Shown here in pieces: positions 34,365 through 42,755 of a stretch of DNA of 64,000 nt. Origin of the DNA: Planctomycetota bacterium (GTDB taxonomy: Bacteria > Planctomycetota > MHYJ01 > JACQXL01 > JACQZI01); the NCBI GenBank assembly GCA_016207825.1, contig JACQZI010000011.1:49464-113463 (forward strand). Direction: 5' to 3'. Numbering within the stretch: position 1 is the stretch's first letter; the number at the start of each line of letters is the position of its first letter. The notes under the pieces are model-generated. The model was not told the origin of the DNA. It worked only from the letters and a program-made list of their open reading frames with translations, and made no database searches. Made by a program: the position numbers and the translations under genes.

Positions 34365-35075
34365 CTACTTCGCCGCGACGTATTTCAGCTGGAACCCGGG
34401 GCTCATCGTCGCCGAGAGAGTGACCTTCTTTATGAATATCCCTTTAGCCGAGGTGGGCCTTAGGGATTGAATGTGTTCCAGGAACGATTCCACGTTGTTC
34501 TTCAAATCTTCCACGCTGAAGGAAAGTTTCCCAACCGGCACGTGGATGATGCCCAGCGCGTCGCAACGGAATTCGACCTTGCCGGCCTTGAATTCCTTGA
34601 CCGCGTTCTTGATATCTTCGCTGACCGTGCCGTTCTTGGGTGAGGGCATCTTCCCCTGCGGCCCCAAGACCTTGCCGAGCCGGCTGATGTTCTTCATCAT
34701 GCTCGGAGGCGCGATAGCCACGTCAAAATCCGTCCAGCCGTCCTGCACCTTTTTCATTAAGTCTTCGAAACCCACTTCATCCGCTCCGGCATCGCGCGCC
34801 GCTTTGGCATCGTCGCCCGCCGCGAAGACGATTACCTTCCTGGTCTTACCGATTCCTTTGGGAAGGGTAACCGCGCCGCGGATTAATTGGTCGCTTTTCT
34901 TCGGGTCGATTCCCAGATTTATCGCCATTTCCACGGTCTGGTCGAACTTGACCGGGGGAAGGCTTTTTAAGACGTTTACCGCTTCGGCTGTCTCGTATTG
35001 CTTCGTGGCGCCGCCGGCGGCTTCGTATTTCTCCTGGACTTTCTTCTGCCTTTTGGTAAGCTTTACTTTTTCCAT
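34365..35075 (-). CDS. rplA: 50S ribosomal protein L1
   Basis: The 236-residue protein includes [38 protein letters not shown] and the signature [34 protein letters not shown] of the L1 stalk protein, with the C-terminal [17 protein letters not shown]. It follows rplK with 1 base between stop and start, as in the classical rplKA pair, but the usual secE-nusG upstream and rplJL-rpoBC downstream are missing here. In other bacteria L1 represses its own operon by binding mRNA. Confidence 0.97.
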   Translation of the reverse strand: MEKVKLTKRQKKVQEKYEAAGGATKQYETAEAVNVLKSLPPVKFDQTVEMAINLGIDPKKSDQLIRGAVTLPKGIGKTRKVIVFAAGDDAKAARDAGADEVGFEDLMKKVQDGWTDFDVAIAPPSMMKNISRLGKVLGPQGKMPSPKNGTVSEDIKNAVKEFKAGKVEFRCDALGIIHVPVGKLSFSVEDLKNNVESFLEHIQSLRPTSAKGIFIKKVTLSATMSPGFQLKYVAAK

Positions 35076-35076
35076 A

Positions 35077-35505
35077 TTACCCCACCACCTCTATGCCCAT
35101 ATTGCGGGCGGTCCCTTCTATGACCTTGCAGGCTTTTTCGATATCGGTCGTATTCAAATCCTTGAGTTTTACCTGGGCGATTTCCTTTAACTGCGCCTTG
35201 GTCACCTTGCCGACCTTGACCTTATGCGGCTCGGCAGAGCCCTGGGCGATTCCGGCCGCCTTCTTTAAAAGGACCGAGGCGGGCGGCGTCTTGACGATAA
35301 AATCAAATGTCCGGTCTTTATAAACCGTAACGATTACCGGCGTTACGAGGCCTTGCGCGCTCTTGGTCTGGTCGTTGAAGCGCTTGACGAATTCGCCGAT
35401 ATTAACTCCGTGCTGTCCTAAAGCCGGGCCGACCGGTGGTGCCGGGGTTGCCTGGCCGCCGGGCGCCTGCAGTTTTATTTTCACCATTACTTCTTTTTTT
35501 GCCAT
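35077..35505 (-). CDS. rplK: 50S ribosomal protein L11
   Basis: I start at 35505 ([19 protein letters not shown]), after GGAGC; a longer in-frame ATG at 35580 would overlap the promoter. The 142 residues contain the family hallmarks [38 protein letters not shown] and [24 protein letters not shown]11 forms the GTPase-associated centre with 23S rRNA. Its promoter is back-to-back with that of dnaA. Confidence 0.97.
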   Translation of the reverse strand: MAKKEVMVKIKLQAPGGQATPAPPVGPALGQHGVNIGEFVKRFNDQTKSAQGLVTPVIVTVYKDRTFDFIVKTPPASVLLKKAAGIAQGSAEPHKVKVGKVTKAQLKEIAQVKLKDLNTTDIEKACKVIEGTARNMGIEVVG

Positions 35506-35551
35506 ATTTTGCTCCGTTATTCCCATTTTTCCGGGAATATAGAAAACCAAT

Positions 35552-35580
35552 ACTATATATATCGGAACGGCTTCTGTCAA
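35552..35580 (-). promoter_or_regulatory. Promoter of rplKA
   Basis: Minus-strand TTGACA (35580-35575), 17 bases, TATAGT (35557-35552), about 40 bases before the rplK ATG. Confidence 0.75.
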
Positions 35581-35587
35581 GATTTTC

Positions 35588-35616
35588 TTGACTATTCCTG
35601 ATTTGTAAGGAATAAT
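35588..35616 (+). promoter_or_regulatory. Promoter of dnaA with internal inverted repeat
   Basis: TTGACT (35588-35593), 17 bases, AATAAT (35611-35616). The spacer and -10 carry ATTCCT-gatttgta-AGGAAT, a possible operator. The -35 boxes of the rplK and dnaA promoters are only 7 bases apart. Confidence 0.55.
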
Positions 35617-35655
35617 ACCGGTTCGCTTGGCTTATCAAATTCAAAATAAGGTAAC

Positions 35656-37059
35656 ATGAAAGCCCTGACACCGGAACTGAAAGACAAGATTTATAAGGAA
35701 ATCCGGGGCAAACTGCCTCCGGACGAGGCGGCTTCCTGGATGAAGTCGCTCGAATTCCTGCAGACGGAAAACGGGACGCTCGAGATTCCGCTACCCAACG
35801 ATTACTTCCGCAACTGGTACGAAAAGCATTATAAGGATTTAATCGCCAAAACCGTTTCAGAAGTCCTGGGAATCCAGCCGAAAATCATCTTTAAGATACC
35901 GTCGGATTACCAGGGCACGCTCTTTGAATCCGCGGCTAAGGAATCCGGCCACGACCCGAAAGCCCCCAAGCCCCATAAGCCCGCGCCGGAAGCGAAACCG
36001 CCGGTGGCAAACGCCAACCGGCCCAAGGGCGGGACGCTTAACTCCAAATATACCTTCGAGCAGTTCGTGGTCGGCCCGTGCAACCGGCTGGCGCACGCCT
36101 GGAGCATGGCGGTGGCGGAAAACCCGGGCAAGGCATACAACCCGCTCTTTATCCACGGCTCGGTGGGCCTCGGCAAAACCCATCTGCTGCAGGCCGCCTG
36201 CCATTATATCCTCGCCAAGCGCCCGGAATATTCCATTTATTATCTCTCCTGCGAAGGGTTTGTCAATGACTATATCTCCGCGGTCCGCTCCGGCGGCTAC
36301 GACGCTTTCCGCAATAAATACCGCTCGGTCGATGTTTTGGTGATAGACGATATCCACTTCCTGGGCGCGGGCGAAAAGCAGGCAAGCCAGGAGGAATTCT
36401 TCCATACGTTTAACGCGCTCCACAACGCCCAGAAGCAGATTATACTTTCCAGCGATTCTCCGCCTCAGGATATCCCGACTTTGGAAGACCGGCTGGTCTC
36501 CCGCTTTAAATGGGGGCAGGTGGCGCGGCTGGATTCGCCGACCTTTGAAACGCGCATGGCGATTATCAAGCAGACTGCCGAGTGGATGAAAAAGGCCGTG
36601 CCGGACGACGTCTGCGATTTTATCGCCTCCAGCGTGGAATCGAACATCCGCGATTTGGAAGGCGCCCTTAAAAACGTCATTGGCTTCGCCGAGGCGACCA
36701 AGAAACCGATTGACCTGGCGCTGGCAAAGGATTCCCTGCGTGATTTGATAGGCGTTTCCGCCTTCCCGGTCACCATCCCGCAGATACAGGAAGTCATCAG
36801 CAAGTTCTTTAACGTCAAGATATCGGATTTGCAGTCCAAGAAGCGCGTCAAATCCGTTTCCGTCCCGCGGCAAATCGGTATTTACCTGGCGCGGTCTTTG
36901 ACTTCGCTCTCGCTTGAAGAAATCGGAGCGGCGTTCGGGGGCAAAGACCACTCCACGGTGATGTATTCGGTGGAGAAAATAAAGCAGCGTGCCCATAAAG
37001 ACCGCCAGTTTACGGCGACTTTAAACCAGCTGACCAAGAACGTGAAACAAGGAGGATAA
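35656..37059 (+). CDS. dnaA: Chromosomal replication initiator DnaA
   Basis: The 467-residue AAA+ initiator has domain I (about 1-75, WMKSLEFLQTENGTLEIPLPNDYFRNWYEKHY), a Pro/Lys-rich linker, domain III with Walker A HGSVGLGKTHLLQA, Walker B VLVIDDIHFL, and the arginine-finger region SRFKWG, and domain IV with the DnaA signature GGKDHSTVMYSVEKI for DnaA-box binding. It is followed by dnaN after 218 bases that may hold the replication origin. Confidence 0.97.
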   Translation: MKALTPELKDKIYKEIRGKLPPDEAASWMKSLEFLQTENGTLEIPLPNDYFRNWYEKHYKDLIAKTVSEVLGIQPKIIFKIPSDYQGTLFESAAKESGHDPKAPKPHKPAPEAKPPVANANRPKGGTLNSKYTFEQFVVGPCNRLAHAWSMAVAENPGKAYNPLFIHGSVGLGKTHLLQAACHYILAKRPEYSIYYLSCEGFVNDYISAVRSGGYDAFRNKYRSVDVLVIDDIHFLGAGEKQASQEEFFHTFNALHNAQKQIILSSDSPPQDIPTLEDRLVSRFKWGQVARLDSPTFETRMAIIKQTAEWMKKAVPDDVCDFIASSVESNIRDLEGALKNVIGFAEATKKPIDLALAKDSLRDLIGVSAFPVTIPQIQEVISKFFNVKISDLQSKKRVKSVSVPRQIGIYLARSLTSLSLEEIGAAFGGKDHSTVMYSVEKIKQRAHKDRQFTATLNQLTKNVKQGG

Positions 37060-37277
37060 ACGGTTGAAACCCTGTGGGAAAAGGCGGGAGTTTTCCGCAT
37101 TTCTCCCCATGTTTTCGGATTAGGGCAAATGAAAAATCGGATTCGCCCGGTTATCCACCGGCCGCTAACAGCGCCGTTTGGTTGTAGGTCCATAGATTAC
37201 GTAACTAAGGAACGTTACTCCCCGAACGAGGGGAAGATAATAAGAATAATTATATATATTAATAAGGAGTAATTAGT
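37060..37277. other. dnaA-dnaN spacer, possible oriC
   Basis: This spacer carries one near-consensus DnaA box (TTATCCACC at 37151-37159), a poorer inverted one (TGTGGGAA at 37073-37080), a CCCC-gaacga-GGGG hairpin near 37218, and a 45-base AT-rich stretch (37230-37275) that could unwind. The order dnaA-dnaN is a usual origin site. Too few boxes are visible to be sure. Confidence 0.4.
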
Positions 37278-38393
37278 ATGAAGGTAGTTTGTAAAAGAAA
37301 CGATTTGCTTGACGCGTTCAGCATGGTTAATGTCGTCATTCCCACCAGAAGCACCGTTCCGGTATTGCAGAATATCAATCTTACCGCGGAAGGCTCCAGC
37401 CTCTATATCATCGGAACTGATTTAGAGGTGGGCATAAAGGTGGAGATAAAAGCGGAGGTAAAGGATAAAGGCAGTTTGCTCATCCCGACCATGCGGCTGG
37501 GCGCTCTTTTAAGGGAAACCGCGGACGAAAATATCAAGATAGAAACCAGGAATAATATCGCCAGCATTACAACCAAGGAAGGCGAATATAAGCTGGTCGG
37601 GCCCGACCCTGTGGATTACCCGGAGTTCCCGGCATTCGACTCCGCTAAGGCGTTTGATATGGAGCCCAAAGGCGTAAGGGAAATGATACATAAGACGATA
37701 TTCGCCACCTCGGCGGAAATCACCCGCTATGCCTTAACCGGCATACTGGTGGAAATCAGGAAGAAAGAAATAAGAATGGTCGGAAGCGACGGCAAGAGGC
37801 TGGCGTTCATAAAGCACCGCTCGGAGCAGAGCGTGGAGCAGGATAAAAAGGTCATTGTCCCGAGCAAGGGAATGATGCTACTGGAGCGCGTCATCCGGGA
37901 CGACCACAAGCTGAAAATCGCGATAGACGATACCCTGATAAAAATATGCCTTTCCCCCGCAAAGGAAAAGCATCCGGAAACGATTATCTTCTCGCGGCTG
38001 GTGGACGGCGCTTTTCCGGATTACGAAAGCATCATCCCGACTGACGGGAACAAGGTCCTGGAAATGAAGAGCGAGGATTTGCACAGCGCTTTAAGAAGGG
38101 CAACCGTGGTCACCACGGATAAATTCAAGGCGACCAAGTTTATCCTGAAGGACAACAAGTTAAGCTTGCTCAGTAAGACCCAAGAAGTGGGCGAGGCAAA
38201 GGTGGAGGTGGAGGCGAAATACAAAGGCGAGCCTTTTGAAATCGTCTTTAATCCGGATTTCTTTATAGACGCTTTGAGGGTCTTGGGGGAAGGCAACCTG
38301 GCGATAGAGTTCAAGGAAAAAACCTCCCCGGCAGTCTTTAAATGGGGCAAGGACTATGTGTATCTCGTCATGCCATTGACGATTGATATATAA
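37278..38393 (+). CDS. dnaN: DNA polymerase III beta sliding clamp
   Basis: The 371-residue clamp shows three repeated domains: residues 1-120 (MKVVCKRNDLLDAFSMVNVVIPTRSTVPVLQNI), 125-245 (RYALTGILVEIRKKEIRMVGSDGKRLAF) and 250-371 (ending VYLVMPLTIDI in place of the common VMPMRL). A good ribosome site (aaggag) precedes the ATG. It follows dnaA and the spacer that may hold the origin; recF and gyrB, common next neighbours, are not present. Confidence 0.96.
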   Translation: MKVVCKRNDLLDAFSMVNVVIPTRSTVPVLQNINLTAEGSSLYIIGTDLEVGIKVEIKAEVKDKGSLLIPTMRLGALLRETADENIKIETRNNIASITTKEGEYKLVGPDPVDYPEFPAFDSAKAFDMEPKGVREMIHKTIFATSAEITRYALTGILVEIRKKEIRMVGSDGKRLAFIKHRSEQSVEQDKKVIVPSKGMMLLERVIRDDHKLKIAIDDTLIKICLSPAKEKHPETIIFSRLVDGAFPDYESIIPTDGNKVLEMKSEDLHSALRRATVVTTDKFKATKFILKDNKLSLLSKTQEVGEAKVEVEAKYKGEPFEIVFNPDFFIDALRVLGEGNLAIEFKEKTSPAVFKWGKDYVYLVMPLTIDI

Positions 38394-38575
38394 AAACAGG
38401 TTATCAGTTAATTCGGCGTCCCGACCCTACCTGTGTAAAATATCGTTGATCGTTCTGGCCAAAAGTGACGGGGCTGGTCAAAGTAAAGGGAGAAGGGACA
38501 ATTGCCCCCAATAGAGCTAAATAAACTTTGCGTCTTTGTGGTTAATCCTGTCGGCAGCACATCGAAATTTCCTTG
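38394..38575. other. Intergenic spacer after dnaN
   Basis: No gene seen. It holds a dispersed spacer motif tttgcgtctttgtggtt at 38528-38544 and G-rich short runs, and leads into the two-hairpin element at 38576-38632. Confidence 0.5.
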
Positions 38576-38632
38576 CGCCTCTACTAATAAAAATGATATA
38601 TTTTAGGCGTCCCCGAATCCCGCTATGCGGGA
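38576..38632 (-). repeat. Two-hairpin element, copy B
   Basis: On the minus strand: hairpin TCCCGC-ATA-GCGGGA, then TCGGGGA, then CGCCT, a 24-base loop ending GTAG, then AGGCG. Copies A and C have CGCTT/AAGCG in the same stem, so the base pair varies together. Confidence 0.6.
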
Positions 38633-38806
38633 GAAGTGAGACCAAACTTCCATTTGCGGTTATATAATCTTGGTTAAGAATAAAAGCGGGGATTACGAGG
38701 CGTCCACGGAATTACTGATTTATCGCAGGTGGTTACGGGGAAGATGGCAAATAAATAAAACGCGGATAATTGAGTACTAACGAATAAAAAATAGTATAAA
38801 AAGCTT

Positions 38807-39571
38807 ATGCCAAACGGTACTCGTAAATATCCTGACCCTGATTTAAAACTTTTATGGGGATTGGCAGCCGCCAGATGTTCTTTTCCAAATTGTAGAGAAA
38901 AATGCGTGGTAGAAGCAACGAGTAAAGATCCAACAAAACCCATAGGTAAAATATCGCATATTTATGCACACGCTGATAAAGGGCCAAGAGCGAAACCTGA
39001 TATGACTTCCAAAGAACGTGATTGTTATAATAACTGGATATTGTTATGTGGGACTCACCATGACACCATAGACGTTCAACCTAATACATATACTCCAGAA
39101 CAACTTAAACAATGGAAAGTAGACCACGAAAAGTGGGTCACAAATAAACTTGCTATAGACATTCCGTCAATCGGATTTCTTGAACTGGAGATGACAACTT
39201 CAGCTATATTGTCTACATCAATACCGCAATCTATTGATCTTACGCTAATCCCTCTTCAAGAAAAAATCCAAAAGAATAGTTTGAGCCAAAAAAGTCATGA
39301 GCGAATAATGTTAGGACTCGTTAAATCAAAAGAAGTGGAAGAATTTATAGGAGAAATGGCGAAACTAAAATCTGATTTTCCGGACAAGTTAAAAGCAGGT
39401 TTTGTATCCGCCTATGTTAAACTAAAGAATGAAGATAAGCTTATCGGAGATTCTTTGTTCTTCGCTTTACATGATTTTGCTTCTTCTAATAATACTGATT
39501 TTGATAAACAAGCAGCGGGGTTAGCCGTATTGGTTTATTTGTTTGAAAAATGCGAGGTATTTGAAAGGTGA
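38807..39571 (+). CDS. HNH-domain protein, ABC-3C system effector component
   Basis: A 254-residue AT-rich gene. The N-terminal 90 residues form an HNH-type nuclease module: C24, C29 and C33 (ARCSFPNCREKC), H51/H55 (KISHIYAHADKGPRA), N75/N76 and the Cys81-H84-H85-D86 group (NNWILLCGTHHDTID). The remainder is a helical region without known motif, presumably contacting partners. It overlaps the next gene by 4 bases (GTGA). The neighbours match the middle component and the DUF2326 ATPase of ABC-three-component (ABC-3C) conflict systems, in which the first gene encodes the effector. Nuclease activity is inferred from the motif. Confidence 0.85.
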   Translation: MPNGTRKYPDPDLKLLWGLAAARCSFPNCREKCVVEATSKDPTKPIGKISHIYAHADKGPRAKPDMTSKERDCYNNWILLCGTHHDTIDVQPNTYTPEQLKQWKVDHEKWVTNKLAIDIPSIGFLELEMTTSAILSTSIPQSIDLTLIPLQEKIQKNSLSQKSHERIMLGLVKSKEVEEFIGEMAKLKSDFPDKLKAGFVSAYVKLKNEDKLIGDSLFFALHDFASSNNTDFDKQAAGLAVLVYLFEKCEVFER

Positions 39572-39795
39572 TTTTGCCGAGTAAGCATATTAAGCTTTCT
39601 GATTCATTATTAAACATTGGCGCAATTATTTTACGTAATCTTAATAGTCCTCAAACCGTAAGTGCATTATGGTCTAAAGTACATTCTTTCGCAGAAGTAA
39701 AAACTTTTGATAGGTTTATATTAGGTTTAGACTTCTTATTTATGATTGGAATCATTGATTTTAACGATGGATTACTCCAAAGGATAAAAGCATGA
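39568..39795 (+). CDS. ABC-3C middle component (MC6-like)
   Basis: A 75-residue protein starting at GTG (MILPSKHIKLSDSLLNIGAIILRNL), overlapping its neighbours by 4 bases on both sides. The sequence has the short winged-helix-like pattern of middle component 6 of ABC-3C systems (LPxKHxxLxxSLLxxGAxIL; FDRFILGLDFLFMIGIIDFNDGLL). It is thought to bridge the effector and the ATPase. Confidence 0.8.
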   Translation: MILPSKHIKLSDSLLNIGAIILRNLNSPQTVSALWSKVHSFAEVKTFDRFILGLDFLFMIGIIDFNDGLLQRIKA

Positions 39796-41537
39796 TTTAT
39801 TCAATTAAGTCTGATAAGCCTTCTTTTAAAAGTATCGAATTTAATCCAAGATTTAATGTTATTCTTGCAGATAGAACCAAAGAATCAACTAAAAGGGATT
39901 CAAGAAATGGATTAGGTAAATCTACACTCATAGAAATTATTCATTTTTGCTTGGGAGCGAACAAAGGTGGAACATTGAGTCAACCTAATATGAATGGATG
40001 GACTTTTATTTTAGAGTTAGATTTAATGAACAATAAATATTCTATAGCCAGAAACACTTCGAAACCGAATGAAATTATAATTAATGGAGATTGTTCAAGT
40101 TGGCCATTAAAACCAGATACGCATAAAAAAACTGGCGAACAAATGATGTCTCGCAATAATTGGAATACCCTGTTAGGGATTCTAATGTTCGGATTAAACC
40201 CTCCTGAAGATATAAAATATACGCCAACTTTTAGAAGTTTGTTGTCCTATATAATAAGGCGCAATAGTCATCATGGTGGCTTTCTTGAAGCATTCCAGAA
40301 TTACAAAAAGCAACATGAATGGGATAGACAAGTAAATAACGCTTTCTTGCTTGAGCTTGGCTGGGAGTTTTCTGCTAAACTACAATTACTTAAAGATAAG
40401 TTAAATGCTCTTGAACAAATAAAACAAGAAGCGCAATCAGGCATACTTTCTGACCTTATAGGAACAATAGGGAAATTAGAAGCCTTGAAGATTAGACTGG
40501 AAGATCAAACAAAGCAAGAAAGTAAAAATTTAGATGATTTTAAAGTTCATCCTCAATACAGCAAAATTGAAGACGAATCCAATGGGCTAACGGATAATAT
40601 TCATGCTTTAATTAACCTTAATATAACTGATAAAAAACTTCTGGAATACTATGAATCAAGCCTTAAAGATGAAATAGACAGTAATCCCGAGGCTGTAACC
40701 AGTGTTTATAAAGAAGCAGGGTTGATTTTGCCTAAAGAAGTTACGAAAAGTATTCAAGATGTTTTGTCTTTTCATAAACAAGTTGTATCAAACAGAAAAG
40801 ATTTCTTAGCTTCGGAAATAAACCGTTTGCAAAAGTTAATCATAAATAGAGAGCAAGAAAAACAAAATCAATCTGAAAAGCGTGCGGAATTAATGCAAAT
40901 TTTAAAAAAACACAAAGCGCTAGAGGAATACACCTTACTGCAAAAGAATCATCAAAAAACCGTATCTGAATTAAATGATGTTAATTTTAGATTGGAGCGT
41001 TTAAAGCAATTCGATCGGGGCAAAAGCGAAAACATAGTCGAGCAAGAATTAATTTTTCAATACGCAAATACTGATCTAAATGAAAGAAAAAGTCAAAAAG
41101 AAAAAGCAATCTTATTATTCAATTCTAATTCAAAAGCACTTTATGACGCTCCCGGCAATTTATTGATTGATTTCAAGAAAAAAGGGTTTGATTTTAATAT
41201 TATTATTGAAAGATCGAGTAGTCAGGGAATAGAAAACATGAAAATATTTTGTTATGATTTAATGCTTGCTAATATTTGGGCTAAAAAGAAATCAACGCCT
41301 GGCTTTCTTATACATGATAGTATTATTTTTGATGGAGTTGATGAGCGACAAAAAGCTTTAGCTTTACAGCTAGCAGAAAAAGAATCCCGATCGTGTGGTT
41401 TTCAGTATATTTGCACTATGAATTCAGATTCAATCCCAATAAAAGATTTTGACTCCGATTTTAATTTTAATAAATATGTAAAAGCAACATTTACTGATGC
41501 AACTGAAAATGGTGGGCTTTTAGGTATTAGATTCTGA
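39792..41537 (+). CDS. DUF2326-type ABC/SMC-like ATPase of an ABC-3C system
   Basis: The 581-residue protein has Walker A NGLGKST at 39-45 (after FNPRFNVILADRTKES), a long coiled-coil middle (about 200-440), and a C-terminal Walker B-like segment GFLIHDSIIFDGVDERQ at about 504-520 characteristic of DUF2326. ATPases of this branch act with a middle component and an effector as sensors in bacterial conflict systems, probably anti-phage. Start overlaps the middle component by 4 bases (ATGA). Clearly AT-rich compared with the chromosome, suggesting recent acquisition. No mobile element ends were found. Confidence 0.88.
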   Translation: MIYSIKSDKPSFKSIEFNPRFNVILADRTKESTKRDSRNGLGKSTLIEIIHFCLGANKGGTLSQPNMNGWTFILELDLMNNKYSIARNTSKPNEIIINGDCSSWPLKPDTHKKTGEQMMSRNNWNTLLGILMFGLNPPEDIKYTPTFRSLLSYIIRRNSHHGGFLEAFQNYKKQHEWDRQVNNAFLLELGWEFSAKLQLLKDKLNALEQIKQEAQSGILSDLIGTIGKLEALKIRLEDQTKQESKNLDDFKVHPQYSKIEDESNGLTDNIHALINLNITDKKLLEYYESSLKDEIDSNPEAVTSVYKEAGLILPKEVTKSIQDVLSFHKQVVSNRKDFLASEINRLQKLIINREQEKQNQSEKRAELMQILKKHKALEEYTLLQKNHQKTVSELNDVNFRLERLKQFDRGKSENIVEQELIFQYANTDLNERKSQKEKAILLFNSNSKALYDAPGNLLIDFKKKGFDFNIIIERSSSQGIENMKIFCYDLMLANIWAKKKSTPGFLIHDSIIFDGVDERQKALALQLAEKESRSCGFQYICTMNSDSIPIKDFDSDFNFNKYVKATFTDATENGGLLGIRF

Positions 41538-41994
41538 TAAAATAGTTAGAATAGTAACAGATCCCGTCCCCTAAAACGAGCCTGCCTATGGCTACCTGCC
41601 CGTCCAGCCAGGCGGGCGGCAGACAGGCCGAATCAGCCCCGCCCCGCCGCTGCAAGGCAGTATTAAAACAATTCCAATCCGCTTTTTAAAACTCCCGTTA
41701 GCCAGTATATCATTTCCCTAGGCTATACGTCCTGTTCCCGGTAATGCCCTATCCTACGCCTGAAATAACCCTATCCTGCACCTAAGGCGGCGTAGTCTCA
41801 TTTCATTAAGGGGGTAGAGAGGTTTCTTTAACCGGGGTGTCCTTGCCCTTAGGCAGGGATATCCTTAAGCGTAGGTAGGGGTATAGTTAATCCGGCATAG
41901 GGGTATTACAGCTCTTCTAACCCCCTATCCGGCAAAATGGGGTGGGGGGTAGATAGGGTATCTACCCCCCGGGGATACCCCCCCGCTGCGCTTT
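41538..41994. other. Intergenic GC/G-rich repeat-bearing spacer
   Basis: Between the ABC-3C genes and the DUF4143 ATPase lies a region of 1.2 kb with no gene. This first part contains palindromic GC-rich motifs (gcctgcctatggctacctgc at 41580, ccaggcgggcggcagacagg at 41606) and G-rich plus-strand runs such as 41938-41949. A 122-codon frame at 41937-42305 is low complexity and not credible. Confidence 0.55.
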
Positions 41995-42047
41995 CCCGCT
42001 CCGCTGTGCTTCGGGGACGCTTGAACATACTTTATATTGTAGAAGCG
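41995..42047 (+). repeat. Two-hairpin element, copy A
   Basis: CCCG..CGGG hairpin, then GGA-CGCTT, a 20-base loop ending GTAG, then AAGCG. Related to copies at 38576 (-), 48544 (+) and 63778 (-). Confidence 0.55.
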
Positions 42048-42076
42048 CGGGGACGCCCATATTTCTCATGGAATGT

Positions 42077-42095
42077 ATCCCGACATTTTCGGGAT
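42077..42095. repeat. Palindrome ATCCCGA-CATTT-TCGGGAT
   Basis: Perfect 7-base arms; same CCCGA..TCGGG type as those in the recA leader, rpiB and others. Confidence 0.6.
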
Positions 42096-42449
42096 GCCAA
42101 TCGGTTTAATCTCGAATTGCAAGGACAGCCCCCACCTACAATTCAATTCGCTATTAGATGCATTATATTGATTTTCGTAAAATCAATCCTGAACTCAACA
42201 CTTGCTTTTTATACTTTTCCTTCGGGCACCCCATTTCCACTGATTTGGAGTGCCGGATTAAAGAATTATAGGGGGGTGGGGGTATGGTGGGGAGGGGTGG
42301 GGTAAAGATTTGCCTCAAGTAGCCTAAATTTCATGAGTTTGCTTAATTAAACGCTTTTGGCCCCTAAATCAAATCATTTCAACGTCCAGGCTAAATAATT
42401 TGGCCGGGGGGAGGGTATGGTGGGGGGAGGGGGGTATTTTCAGTTCACC
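42096..42449. other. Intergenic region with very G-rich plus strand
   Basis: No gene. From 42270 to 42437 there are many runs of 3-6 G (ggggggtggggg near 42270, ggtggggaggggtgggg near 42287, ggggggagggggg near 42424), which resembles the G-rich stretch before LNRFTP repeat copy 1 and could fold into quadruplexes. Confidence 0.55.
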
Positions 42450-42690
42450 ATGGGGGTGCAAAGTCTTTAGCCGTTCCAAAGTTGATTGGATTCAGATTGA
42501 TATGATTCTTTCCGCAGTAAATACTTCGGATAATTAGCCCGCTTGGAATTAATAAATAAGGGGCTAAAGCTGAATCGCTTTACTCCGGGCGGTGCATCTC
42601 ACGTGGATTTCATCCCCGAGAATCGGGACTCCGTTCCACTACGCAAAGATAACCGGCCCTTTTACAAGGACGTTCCGCAGCCGGATATTA
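42450..42690 (+). repeat. Dispersed LNRFTP repeat, copy 2 (truncated)
   Basis: Closely similar to 20770-20985. The 3' half encodes LELINKGLKLNRFTPGGASH and then VDFIPENRDSVPLRK, with the extra PENRDSV.LR segment (from a CCCCGAGAATCGGG palindrome) that copy 1 lacks, and diverges after VPQ where copy 3 continues LFLEVTVSQV. The open frame runs into the ATPase gene by chance. Confidence 0.65.
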
Positions 42691-42695
42691 AATGC

Positions 42696-42724
42696 TTGAC
42701 AAGATGGCGGCCACCTGTTATTAT
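42696..42724 (+). promoter_or_regulatory. Consensus promoter of the DUF4143 ATPase gene
   Basis: TTGACA (42696-42701), 17 bases, TATTAT (42719-42724), about 31 bases before the ATG at 42756. It lies downstream of the repeat, which supports starting the gene at 42756. Confidence 0.7.
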
Positions 42725-42755
42725 TGGAATCACTGATTCCATTTTAAGACCTAAT

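Noticed and set aside
35857-36996. A 379-codon open frame on the minus strand opposite dnaA
   Set aside because: dnaA on the plus strand is unmistakable over its full length; the antisense frame has no motif and follows from the GC-rich third codon positions.
41937-42305. A 122-codon open frame in the G-rich spacer
   Set aside because: Low complexity, crosses a two-hairpin element and a palindrome, no ribosome site, no recognisable family.
42543-42755. N-terminal extension of the DUF4143 ATPase
   Set aside because: This part is LNRFTP repeat copy 2 in a chance-open frame; the family begins at 42756 with its own promoter in between.
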